From assembly GCF_014077005.1 (NCBI RefSeq), contig NZ_JACGVC010000050.1, positions 62,001 through 126,000 on the forward strand: a stretch of DNA of 64,000 nucleotides, in the 5' to 3' direction. This document shows, piece by piece, positions 21,198 through 30,816 of this stretch. The translations under genes and the position numbers were made by a program. Below the pieces are notes generated by a model. It did no database searches, was not told the origin of the DNA, and saw only the letters and a program-made list of their open reading frames with translations. Within the stretch, counting starts at the first letter, position 1. Every line of letters begins with the position of its first letter. The stretch is from Colwellia sp. MB3u-45 (GTDB lineage: Bacteria > Pseudomonadota > Gammaproteobacteria > Enterobacterales > Alteromonadaceae).

Positions 21198-23756
21198 TTA
21201 TGGCTCCTTAATTGGCGGTGGCGCTAGTACTTCTCGTGCGCCATTATTGCCCGGTTTGGTTACGACACCATGTATTTCCATTTGCTCGACAATACGGGCT
21301 GAACGGTTGTAACCAATTCTAAATTTACGTTGAATACTGGAAATAGAGACTCGGCCATTTTCAGTAATAAAGGCGATGGCTTCGTCATATAAAGTATCGA
21401 GTTCTTCTTCGCTGTCAGCGTCTGCTTGTTCACCTGGTAAAAGAATGTCTTGGTCTGAGCCGCCTGACAAAATGTCTTCGATATAATTAGGCTCAGCTCT
21501 TGATTTCCAATCATTGACTACCGCATGCACTTCGTGATCATCAACAAAGGCACCATGAACTCGAATAGGTACAGCTTCACCTGGCGGTAAATAAAACATA
21601 TCCCCCATACCCAATAACTGATCAGCACCTTGCTGGTCTAGGATAATACGAGATTCAATACGAGATTGCACTCTAAGCGCCATACGGGTTGGAATATTGG
21701 CTTTAATTAAGCCAGTAATAACATCGGCTGATGGACGTTGCGTGGCTAAAATTAAGTGAATACCTGCGGCACGGGCTTTTTGTGCTATTCGAGCTATCAG
21801 TTCTTCTACTTTTTTACCCACTATCATCATCATGTCAGCAAATTCGTCAACAATAATCACGATTGATGGTAATTTACCTAAAGTAGGAGGTGTTTGCGTA
21901 AAAGCATCACTAGCTTGCCATAAGGGGTCAATCAGTGGTTCTCCCGCGGCGATGGCTTTAGCGACTTTGTCGTTATAGCCCTTAAGATTTCTCACCCCGA
22001 GTTTCGACATTAATTGATAACGACGTTCCATTTCACCTACACACCAACGCAAGGCGTTAGCGGCTTCTTTCATGTCAGTGACCACTTCAGAAAGTAGATG
22101 AGGAATACCGTCATAAACTGATAATTCAACTTGTTTAGGGTCAATCATGATCATACGGACATCTTCCGGCGAAGATTTATACAATATGCTGACAATCATG
22201 GTATTTACCGCAACAGATTTACCCGAACCTGTTGTACCTGCCACTAATAAATGCGGCATTTTCGCTAGGTCGGCAATCACAGGTTCGCCAGATATATCAC
22301 TACCGATGGCCATGGCTAAATTTGATTTTGAATTAGCAAACTTGTCGCAAGCAATCACATCGGAAAAGAATACGGTTTCGCGATGTTTATTAGGTAATTC
22401 AATACCAATAACTGATTTACCTTCAATAACTTCTACCACACGCACACTTTTAGCTGATAACGAACGGGCTAAATCTTTCGATAGGTTGGTAATTTTACTG
22501 GCCTTAACACCTGGTGCTAAGTTTAATTCAAAACGGGTAATGACCGGACCAGGAAAAACACCCACCACTTCGGCTTTAATGCCAAATTCAATAAGTTTTG
22601 CTTCCACTAAGCGAGAAACTAGGTCTAGTTGTTCTTGATCAATCGGATTTTTAACCCTGTCGGTACGATCTAACAAATCTAATGACGGCATGTCATGATG
22701 GTTTGGCGCTGCGGGCTTATCATTTTCTAATTGCTGGTAAATTTTGTCATGCAATGTGGCCGGCTCTTCAACAATAATTTTTTCAACTGGCTCAAATGCC
22801 GCTGCAATTTCATCAGCACTGACGTGTTCTTGCACATTGATGGCTAGCGGCTCACCCATTAACTCGTCGATATCAACATAGGGTTCTTTTTCACGGGTGT
22901 TATAAGCACTGTCGTCATCACTTTTGGCAAAAATACTCTCATATTCTGTATCACTGATGGTCTCCAGCGCTTTTTTTACTTCTTCCGGCTCTTTCTCAAA
23001 AGCAATATAATGCTCAGTTACACTACTGTCAGTGTCACTATTATCACTGTCATTATTATTTTCCATATTTAAATCTTGTAATACTTGTTCAGTGTCATCA
23101 GATATTGCTGCTTTGGACTCTTGTTCAGGCTTAGTGCCTAAATGTTGCTTGATCAGCGCGGGTATCGTTAAGCAGTATTCAATGGCGATAATGGCGTACT
23201 CCCCTACTCTGTCAATAGCCTTAAGCAGCGAAATTCCTGTTAGCAAGACGAATCCTGAACCGCAAAATGTTACAAATAACAAGGTGCTACCAATGAATGA
23301 TAAATACGGCAAGAGTGAGTTACTTAATACATCGCCTAGAATACCGCCAGCAGAGAAGTAAAAAACATCGTCAAAATTCATACTGGCAATCGAGGTTATG
23401 CCAATATAAAACAAGATGAAACCAATAAATTTCAAGCCAAGTGTAAGGTAATCTAGTCGGATTAATTGGTGATATTTTTGAAATAATAGCCAACCGATAA
23501 TTGCGATAACAAAAGGTAAACTGTAGGCAACTAAACCAAATAAGTTTAATAACAAATCAGATAAATAAGCCCCCACTGCACCACCTAGATTACGCACAGA
23601 ACTTTGATAACCTGTTTGTGACCAACCAGGATCTGCGGGATCAAAACTAAAGAGCGCCAACATGATAAACATGGCAAAGACGCAAAAGACTAAAAGTCCT
23701 GCTTCGAGGAGACGTTGAACGCCGTTTAACTTTGGAGATGGAGAAGACAAATGCAC
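21198..23756 (-). CDS. ftsK: DNA translocase FtsK
   Basis: This septal DNA pump segregates chromosome termini and activates XerCD. It is 852 residues long. Four or more membrane helices occupy residues 15-190, followed by an acidic linker (about 205-350) that is much shorter than the E. coli linker. The motor domain has Walker A GTTGSGKS at 507-514 and Walker B IVIIVDEFADMMM. The C-terminal gamma winged helix (about 785-845) would read KOPS sites. The first codon is GTG at 23756. A TTG two codons later (23750) has better spacing to AAGAG, so the exact start is open. It is followed one base later by lolA. Confidence 0.96.
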   Translation of the reverse strand: MHLSSPSPKLNGVQRLLEAGLLVFCVFAMFIMLALFSFDPADPGWSQTGYQSSVRNLGGAVGAYLSDLLLNLFGLVAYSLPFVIAIIGWLLFQKYHQLIRLDYLTLGLKFIGFILFYIGITSIASMNFDDVFYFSAGGILGDVLSNSLLPYLSFIGSTLLFVTFCGSGFVLLTGISLLKAIDRVGEYAIIAIEYCLTIPALIKQHLGTKPEQESKAAISDDTEQVLQDLNMENNNDSDNSDTDSSVTEHYIAFEKEPEEVKKALETISDTEYESIFAKSDDDSAYNTREKEPYVDIDELMGEPLAINVQEHVSADEIAAAFEPVEKIIVEEPATLHDKIYQQLENDKPAAPNHHDMPSLDLLDRTDRVKNPIDQEQLDLVSRLVEAKLIEFGIKAEVVGVFPGPVITRFELNLAPGVKASKITNLSKDLARSLSAKSVRVVEVIEGKSVIGIELPNKHRETVFFSDVIACDKFANSKSNLAMAIGSDISGEPVIADLAKMPHLLVAGTTGSGKSVAVNTMIVSILYKSSPEDVRMIMIDPKQVELSVYDGIPHLLSEVVTDMKEAANALRWCVGEMERRYQLMSKLGVRNLKGYNDKVAKAIAAGEPLIDPLWQASDAFTQTPPTLGKLPSIVIIVDEFADMMMIVGKKVEELIARIAQKARAAGIHLILATQRPSADVITGLIKANIPTRMALRVQSRIESRIILDQQGADQLLGMGDMFYLPPGEAVPIRVHGAFVDDHEVHAVVNDWKSRAEPNYIEDILSGGSDQDILLPGEQADADSEEELDTLYDEAIAFITENGRVSISSIQRKFRIGYNRSARIVEQMEIHGVVTKPGNNGAREVLAPPPIKEP

Positions 23757-23831
23757 ACTCTTGAAAAAATTATCATTATATTAAGCTTAAAATACCAAAA
23801 ATTAGCGATGAATAAAACGTAATACCGAACA

Positions 23832-24314
23832 TTAGCGCTTTATTGGCAAGAGATTTGACGATTTTACCTCTTCCATCACGACATAAGTTCTACTTTCACT
23901 CACCGCAGGCAGTCTTAATAAGGTATTACCGAGTAACTCACGATAAGCGGCAATATCAGCCACACGTGTTTTCAATAAAAAATCAAAATCCCCTGAGACC
24001 AAATGACATTCTTGAATAACATCTAATTCATGAACCGCTTTGGAAAAGTCATCAAATACATCTGGGCTAGTTTTGGTTAACGTAATTTCAACAATGACCA
24101 ATAACGCGGCATCTAATTTTTGCGGATTTAGCATGGCCTGATAACCGAGAATAAAACGGTCATTTTCCAGACGTTTTACTCGCTCTAAACAAGGCGTAGC
24201 ACTTAAGCCAACCCTTTTTGACAATTCAATATTAGATAAACGGCCATTTTTTTGTAGTTCAATCAAAATATTTTTGTCTATACGATCAATTTTTTTAGCT
24301 GTTGATGAACTCAT
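23832..24314 (-). CDS. lrp: Leucine-responsive regulatory protein Lrp
   Basis: This 160-residue Lrp/AsnC regulator has an N-terminal HTH (DRIDKNILIELQKNGRLSNI through LSATPCLERVKRLE) and a C-terminal RAM effector domain (AALLVIVEITLTK onward). Its place between ftsK and trxB, as in E. coli, supports orthology to global Lrp rather than another AsnC-family member. It is divergent from ald, with a 122-base shared promoter region, so it very likely controls ald in response to alanine or leucine. Confidence 0.94.
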   Translation of the reverse strand: MSSSTAKKIDRIDKNILIELQKNGRLSNIELSKRVGLSATPCLERVKRLENDRFILGYQAMLNPQKLDAALLVIVEITLTKTSPDVFDDFSKAVHELDVIQECHLVSGDFDFLLKTRVADIAAYRELLGNTLLRLPAVSESRTYVVMEEVKSSNLLPIKR

Positions 24315-24436
24315 ATATAATTCGCTATAAAATAAAGCATTAACAGGATTATACCCTAATTTAGTGAAAAAAACGATAGGTTAATCCGCTATAAAGTCAT
24401 TATACTAGCTCCATATTTTACCGCAGAGATAAAGCT

Positions 24437-25558
24437 ATGATTATTGGTGTACCTAAAGAAATAAAAAACCACGAATACCGTATTGGACTAACTCCAGCAG
24501 GTGTTAAAGAGTTAGTTGTAAATGGCCACAACGTTATCGTTGAAAATAATGGTGGAGCAGAAATCGGTTTTGATAATGAGCAATACATTACCGCCGGTGC
24601 AAAAATTATTGATACCGCAGCAGAAATTTTTGCTACTGCTGACATGATCATCAAAGTAAAAGAGCCACAAACCAATGAGTGTAAAATGCTTCGCCCTGGC
24701 CAAGTACTGTTTACTTACTTACATTTAGCCCCAGATCCAAAACAAACAGAACTGCTTGTCGCTTCTGGCGCTACTTGTATTGCCTACGAAACAGTGACTC
24801 AACATGGCGGTGGCTTACCTCTTTTAGCACCCATGTCTGAAGTGGCCGGCCGTATGTCTATTCAAGCAGGTGCGCACGCATTAGAAAAAGCACAAGGCGG
24901 TTTGGGCGCATTATTAGGTGGTGTACCTGGTGTTGCTCCTGCCAAAGTACTTATTATTGGTGGTGGCGTTGTTGGTACTCAAGCAGCCCGTATGGCTGTT
25001 GGTATGGGCGCTGATGTGACCATTTTAGATCGCTCTTTGCCACGTCTTCGCCAGTTAGATACAGAGTTTGATAGTCGTTTAAAAACAGTCTATTCAACGG
25101 CTGATGCTATGGACCAGCTTATTGTTGAAGCTGACTTAGTTATTGGTGCAGTATTGATCCCTGGTGCTGCAGCACCTAAATTGGTTACGGCACAACACAT
25201 TAAAATGATGAAGAAAGGCGCTGTTGTAGTTGACGTTGCCATTGACCAAGGTGGTTGTTTTGAAACATCAAAAGCAACTACTCACCAAGACCCAACTTAT
25301 ATGGTTGATGATGTCGTACATTACTGTGTCGCTAATATGCCTGGTGGTGTCGCAAGAACATCAACGCTGGCTTTAACCAATGCTACTATGCCATTTACAG
25401 TTACTTTGGCAAATAAGGGTGCTAAACAAGCAATGCTTGATGACGTACACTTAATGGCTGGTTTGAATGTTTTAGGTGGAAAAGTCACTTATAAGCCTGT
25501 TGCTGATGTACTAGGTTATCAGTATGTTAGACCAGAAGACGCTATAGCAACATTATAG
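24437..25558 (+). CDS. ald: Alanine dehydrogenase
   Basis: This enzyme converts L-alanine and NAD+ to pyruvate, ammonia and NADH, reversibly. At 373 residues it has the family length. MIIGVPKEIKNHEYRIGLTP at the N-terminus is the classic signature. The nucleotide-binding glycine motif is IIGGGVVGTQAARMA, and catalytic residues fall in KVKEPQ (Lys) and TYLHLAPD (His). It is divergent from lrp and ends at a strong terminator. It sits between lrp and trxB, which are direct neighbours in E. coli, so it is an insertion in that block. Confidence 0.97.
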   Translation: MIIGVPKEIKNHEYRIGLTPAGVKELVVNGHNVIVENNGGAEIGFDNEQYITAGAKIIDTAAEIFATADMIIKVKEPQTNECKMLRPGQVLFTYLHLAPDPKQTELLVASGATCIAYETVTQHGGGLPLLAPMSEVAGRMSIQAGAHALEKAQGGLGALLGGVPGVAPAKVLIIGGGVVGTQAARMAVGMGADVTILDRSLPRLRQLDTEFDSRLKTVYSTADAMDQLIVEADLVIGAVLIPGAAAPKLVTAQHIKMMKKGAVVVDVAIDQGGCFETSKATTHQDPTYMVDDVVHYCVANMPGGVARTSTLALTNATMPFTVTLANKGAKQAMLDDVHLMAGLNVLGGKVTYKPVADVLGYQYVRPEDAIATL

Positions 25559-25579
25559 GCTTTACTGGATAACATACTT

Positions 25580-25609
25580 AAAGCCGCTAGTTAATAGCGG
25601 CTTTTTTTA
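25580..25609 (+). terminator. Rho-independent terminator of ald
   Basis: AAAGCCGCTA and TAGCGGCTTT form a 10-bp perfect stem around a 5-base loop, followed by more T residues. Confidence 0.9.
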
Positions 25610-25780
25610 TTAGCGATTCTAATAGCGCCAAGATTACAAATCTATGGGCCATTTGTAAAAATAGCCTTGCAGTTTTGCAAAATAAGTTATTAATTATAAT
25701 TATTTCTTTGTTGCTCTCTTGAGATAATCACTTAGAATCCCAACCATTGTCACATCAACGTATTTTATTTTTTGGAGTAG

Positions 25781-26743
<963 letters not shown>

Positions 26744-26746
26744 TCA

Positions 26747-27457
26747 ATGAAACGAGCTATTCCTTGGTTATCTTCGAATAGCTCAACTTTCCCTGATTTA
26801 TCTAGCGCCTTAGATGAACCAAACGGTCTTCTTGCTTTCGGCGATGACTTATCACCCCAGCGAATTATTCAAGCTTATCAACTCGGGATTTTCCCTTGGT
26901 TTAGTGATGGCGATCCGGTGATGTGGTGGAGTCCAAATCCACGTGGGATTATTAATATTGCTCAGCTTAATATTAATAAAACACTACAAAAAATACTTAA
27001 GCGCGAGCTTTTTAGTGTCACACTCAATAAAGATTTTAAGCAGGTTATTGAGCTATGTGCTGATGCACCCTTTCGCTGTGAGGAAACTTGGATTGTTAAT
27101 CCAATGCTATCAGCTTATAAAAAACTACATGCTCAAGGTAAGGCCCACTCGATTGAAGTTTGGCAAAATGAGCAATTAGTGGGTGGATTATATGGTGTGG
27201 CCGTTAACGGTTATTTTTCTGGTGAATCAATGTTTTACCGAGAAAGTAATGCCTCAAAAGTAGCCTTGGTGTATTTAGCTAGCTTACTAAAATCAATAGG
27301 TATTGAGCTTGTTGATTGTCAAATGTTGAATCCTTTTTTAGCGTCAATGGGTTGTATTGAAGTATCCAGAGAACAATTTATTACCCAGCAAGTAGCGGCA
27401 AAAGCTATCGTACCGCCAGCCAACTTTTGGCAACCTAGGCCACTAACTTTAGCCTGA
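26747..27457 (+). CDS. aat: Leucyl/phenylalanyl-tRNA-protein transferase Aat
   Basis: This enzyme adds Leu or Phe from aminoacyl-tRNA to proteins with N-terminal Arg or Lys, marking them for ClpS-ClpAP. It is 236 residues long. Family motifs are GLLAFGDDLSPQRIIQAYQ, GIFPWF, VMWWSPNPRG and VNGYFSGESMFYRESNASKVAL. It begins three bases after trxB. Bpt, ClpA and ClpS, the other parts of the N-degron pathway, lie within the next 6 kb. Confidence 0.97.
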   Translation: MKRAIPWLSSNSSTFPDLSSALDEPNGLLAFGDDLSPQRIIQAYQLGIFPWFSDGDPVMWWSPNPRGIINIAQLNINKTLQKILKRELFSVTLNKDFKQVIELCADAPFRCEETWIVNPMLSAYKKLHAQGKAHSIEVWQNEQLVGGLYGVAVNGYFSGESMFYRESNASKVALVYLASLLKSIGIELVDCQMLNPFLASMGCIEVSREQFITQQVAAKAIVPPANFWQPRPLTLA

Positions 27458-27806
27458 TCCAAGATACCCACTTATAATATTTTTGTTAAGCATTATTTTA
27501 TAGTTTGCCTAGATAAAATCAAAATATTCCATAAGTTAAACTCATCAGTAAATCAAGGCAAGTTGCTCAATGGGTAATGGCTGATTATTGCGATTGAGCG
27601 CACAAAGCCGTGGTGTATTTTAACCAGCAAAAGTGAGCAATAATTTAATGAAATTGGTATAAATACTAGCCAAGGGCATACTGTTCAAATAATGCGCTAG
27701 CTTATATAAGTATAAGTATTAATAGCGGCTTAAATTTGATATAAAGTTTATAATAAATAAAAATAAAAAATTCATCTGGCACAACTCATTAATTAAGGAC
27801 AAATAA
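27458..27806. other. Intergenic region between aat and the TPR protein gene
   Basis: No gene or clear terminator is seen. TTTAATGAAATTGGTAT (27647-27663) matches 14 of 17 bases of a motif after the cyd operon at 10795-10811, possibly a small dispersed element. AAGGA at 27795-27799 is the ribosome binding site for the next gene. Confidence 0.45.
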
Positions 27807-28916
27807 TTGAGAAAAAATCTTTATTGGTTATATTTAATCTTAGTTGTGTTTCACTCAAATTTTGCCTTCTCTTTAGACACGGCTGACATTGAGCAAAAGC
27901 TTAGCCGACAAAGTACGGTTAATCCAAAAGCAGTATTCTACAAAATTGAAGCTTTATTAGCAGATCCAGATATCCATATTGCTTTAAAAGCAAAACTGAT
28001 GGTCATGCAATCTGATATTGCTTACGTTATTGACCAAACTGAAAGTATTCTTAAATACTCAAAGTCGGCTTTAGCAACCGGCTTGTTAATTGAGCCTTGG
28101 CACACTAGAGTGCTGATTAGCCAATCAAGAGGATATTATCAGCGCGGGCAATTTAAAGAATTTTTTGCCACTGCAAATATGGCCGTTATCAAAGCAGAAC
28201 AATCAAATTTATCAAATTATAAGGTGGCCGCCTTAGTAGAAAGAGCTTTTGCCTATCACTTATTAGACGATAATGAAGAAGCAAATAAAGATTTAAACCT
28301 AGCGTTAAAATATCTAGAATTACTGCCTAGCGTCTTTGATAAAGCAATAATACTTCAGCGATTTAGCGCCGTAAGTAAAGGCCTGGGTAATATAGAAATA
28401 GCTAAAAAATACCAAGGTCAAGCCAATGATATTTATAAAAAAAATAATGCCGCTCATTATTTATCTGTTGGTTATTATAATCTGAGCCGAATATATCAAG
28501 AAACTCAAGCTTGGGACGAAGCAGGTAAGTTAATGCTGAAGTCTTATCGTTGGGCCTTAAAAGACAACAATAAGCTCAATCAAGCATTTTCATTATCTTG
28601 GCTATCAGAGTATCAAAGTAACTTAGAAAATCACTCACAAGCAAAAAAATATTTAAATAAAGCTATTATTGCTGCTGATGCAAGTACTTCAGAGCGGGTA
28701 AAAATACATGTTCGTAAAAATATGGCCCGTATCTTATGTCAAAACAAAGAATTTCAAGCGTGTAAAACCTTGCTACTGGAAACCATTTTATTTGCAAAGT
28801 CTTATGAAATGCACCGTGATCAAGTGGAATTAATGCGAATATTGGCAGAAACATACTATCAACTGGGCGCGTTCGAGAAAGCCTATTTAATCTTAAAAGA
28901 AGCTAATTTAATCTAA
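27807..28916 (+). CDS. Exported tetratricopeptide-repeat protein of unknown function
   Basis: This 369-residue protein has a signal peptide (RKNLYWLYLILVVFHSNFAFS). The remainder is helical with TPR-like units, for example LSVGYYNLSRIYQETQAWDEA near residue 215 and a final unit ELMRILAETYYQLGAFEKAY. The layout resembles the periplasmic sensor halves of some GGDEF or histidine kinase proteins, but no membrane helix or output domain follows, and none is visible downstream. The start is TTG at 27807, supported by AAGGA seven bases upstream. It lies between aat and bpt and has no recognisable partner. Function unknown. Confidence 0.8.
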   Translation: MRKNLYWLYLILVVFHSNFAFSLDTADIEQKLSRQSTVNPKAVFYKIEALLADPDIHIALKAKLMVMQSDIAYVIDQTESILKYSKSALATGLLIEPWHTRVLISQSRGYYQRGQFKEFFATANMAVIKAEQSNLSNYKVAALVERAFAYHLLDDNEEANKDLNLALKYLELLPSVFDKAIILQRFSAVSKGLGNIEIAKKYQGQANDIYKKNNAAHYLSVGYYNLSRIYQETQAWDEAGKLMLKSYRWALKDNNKLNQAFSLSWLSEYQSNLENHSQAKKYLNKAIIAADASTSERVKIHVRKNMARILCQNKEFQACKTLLLETILFAKSYEMHRDQVELMRILAETYYQLGAFEKAYLILKEANLI

Positions 28917-29509
28917 CTAAAATCTGTTTTAAACTAGATAAAAAATCACCCTTCCTGCTATTTACAATGGCTAATATTAAATGTTTTTCAAGACAACTAC
29001 CCTTATTTATTATTGTTACTGTGGTTTAAATCCACAACAAGTATTGGGCAACCTGAAAATCACATTGTTGACCAGCACTAGCTGCTTACCTCTTTTATGC
29101 TGTCACAGTACCCTATAATAAACCTATCAATTACTAACCGTTAAAAGTTCTACCGAGTAAGCTTTTTTTTGTGCCTGACATATATTGCTCTTGGTCGATA
29201 ATATAGTCCTATATCGCTCTATCAGTTTACATCGACGTAAAAAACTTACTCATGCCACCTTTTCGCACCAGGATGTCAGTGATTATAAATGTAGTGAACC
29301 ATTACCGAGGTGGTGATGAACGGCCATTTAGTGATCAATAACTCGCCTTGAATTGAACGAGTTATTCTCGTTGAATCGTGGTCAATTATTTAATCCATTA
29401 GGTCTTATATTTCACCATCACTCGGTGGCAAAATTGCTATAATGATTAAGTCACATTGCTTTGCAATGATTATATTTCATCTAAAAATTCAGTTACGGGT
29501 AGAGTATTA
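28917..29509. other. Intergenic region upstream of bpt
   Basis: No gene is seen in nearly 600 bases. ATAACTCG (29338-29345) and CGAGTTAT (29358-29365) form a small hairpin. A TTG at 29456 would extend bpt by 18 residues, but these do not look like the family N-terminus. Confidence 0.45.
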
Positions 29510-30211
29510 ATGAGTTTAAATTATAAACTGGGTATTACAAAGTCGTTTCCTTGTAATTACCTACCTGAACAGGAAGAGCGACTATTAATCGCTGTTGATG
29601 ACGTCCTACATGATCGTGAACATTATGGTTGGCTAATGCAGCAAGGTTTTAGGCGCAGTGGTAATGATATTTATCGTCCCCATTGTATTGCCTGCCAAGC
29701 ATGCCAATCACTACGTGTGCCAGTTCAAGACTTTAAGCCCTCAAGAAGCCAAAAACGCTTATTAAAAAGTAATCAGCTATTCAAGGTGATGTTAAGTAAA
29801 AAAGTTAAAGAAAACTACTACCCACTGTATGAACAATACATTAATACTATTCATCACGATGGCAGTATGTTTCCAGCATCAGACGAACAATTTCAAAGTT
29901 TTACTCATAACAATATTACTGAGCCATATTATATTGAAATTTGGCATGACCAAGTATTGATCAGTGTTGCCGTAACCGATGACATTCCTAATGGCTTATC
30001 AGCGGTTTATACCTTTTATCACCCAAGCTATAGAAAGCAGGGGCTTGGTGTTTTTTCAATTTTAAAACAAATTGAAATTGCAGCTGAACTTAAACGAGAG
30101 TTTCTCTACCTTGGTTACCAAATAGAGCAATGCAGTAAAATGAATTACAAAAATCGTTACCATCCCCACCAAATATTGGTCGAAAATCAATGGCAAACCG
30201 TAAATAAATAA
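29510..30211 (+). CDS. bpt: Aspartate/glutamate leucyltransferase Bpt
   Basis: This transferase puts Leu on proteins with N-terminal Asp or Glu, feeding them to ClpS. At 233 residues from the ATG at 29510 (MSLNYKLGITKSFPC) it fits the bacterial Bpt family. The N-terminal cysteine motif is FPCNYLPEQEERLL with CIACQACQSLRVPV, and the GNAT-like C-terminal part has YTFYHPSYRKQGLG and YLGYQIEQCSKMNYK. infA follows 84 bases later. Together with aat, clpS and clpA it completes the N-degron pathway. Confidence 0.95.
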   Translation: MSLNYKLGITKSFPCNYLPEQEERLLIAVDDVLHDREHYGWLMQQGFRRSGNDIYRPHCIACQACQSLRVPVQDFKPSRSQKRLLKSNQLFKVMLSKKVKENYYPLYEQYINTIHHDGSMFPASDEQFQSFTHNNITEPYYIEIWHDQVLISVAVTDDIPNGLSAVYTFYHPSYRKQGLGVFSILKQIEIAAELKREFLYLGYQIEQCSKMNYKNRYHPHQILVENQWQTVNK

Positions 30212-30514
<303 letters not shown>

Positions 30515-30607
30515 AAATTAATTATTTCAGTTTTAGAAGTGCTTTAGTAATATGTAGTAAAGCAAACTTTTATGACTAAGATTTAATTAACGCCAATTAA
30601 GTAATGA

Positions 30608-30635
30608 CAAAAAACCGAGCTTGCTCGGTTTTTTT
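30608..30635 (+). terminator. Rho-independent terminator of infA
   Basis: ACCGAGC and GCTCGGT form a 7-bp stem with a 2-base loop, flanked by A residues before and a T-run after. Confidence 0.88.
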
Positions 30636-30724
30636 ATGTCTGAAAATAACCCTCAGCTTTTTTGTTCTGCACAACAACTAATACCCGCTAAATGATCCAA
30701 GTGAGCCATTATAAGTAAGCCTAA

Positions 30725-30748
30725 AGTACCGACATCCCTGTCGGTACT
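30725..30748. repeat. 10-bp perfect inverted repeat between infA and clpA
   Basis: AGTACCGACA and TGTCGGTACT are separated by TCCC. There is no T-run on either strand, so this is not a standard terminator. The compact, GC-richer hairpin looks like a REP-type element, which is an inference from shape only. Confidence 0.55.
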
Positions 30749-30816
30749 GATGTGTTCACATTGACGTTAAAGAACGCTGATACACTAAACAAATTTAAGG
30801 GCTTAAGCATCAAAGC

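Larger units (their letters stand above)
30515..30816. other. Convergent intergenic region between infA and clpA
   Basis: No gene is seen. It holds the infA terminator (30608-30635) and a second perfect hairpin at 30725-30748. Confidence 0.5.

Noticed and set aside
29456-29509. N-terminal extension of bpt from a TTG codon
   Set aside because: The Bpt family starts near MSLNYKLGITK; the extra residues have no family support.
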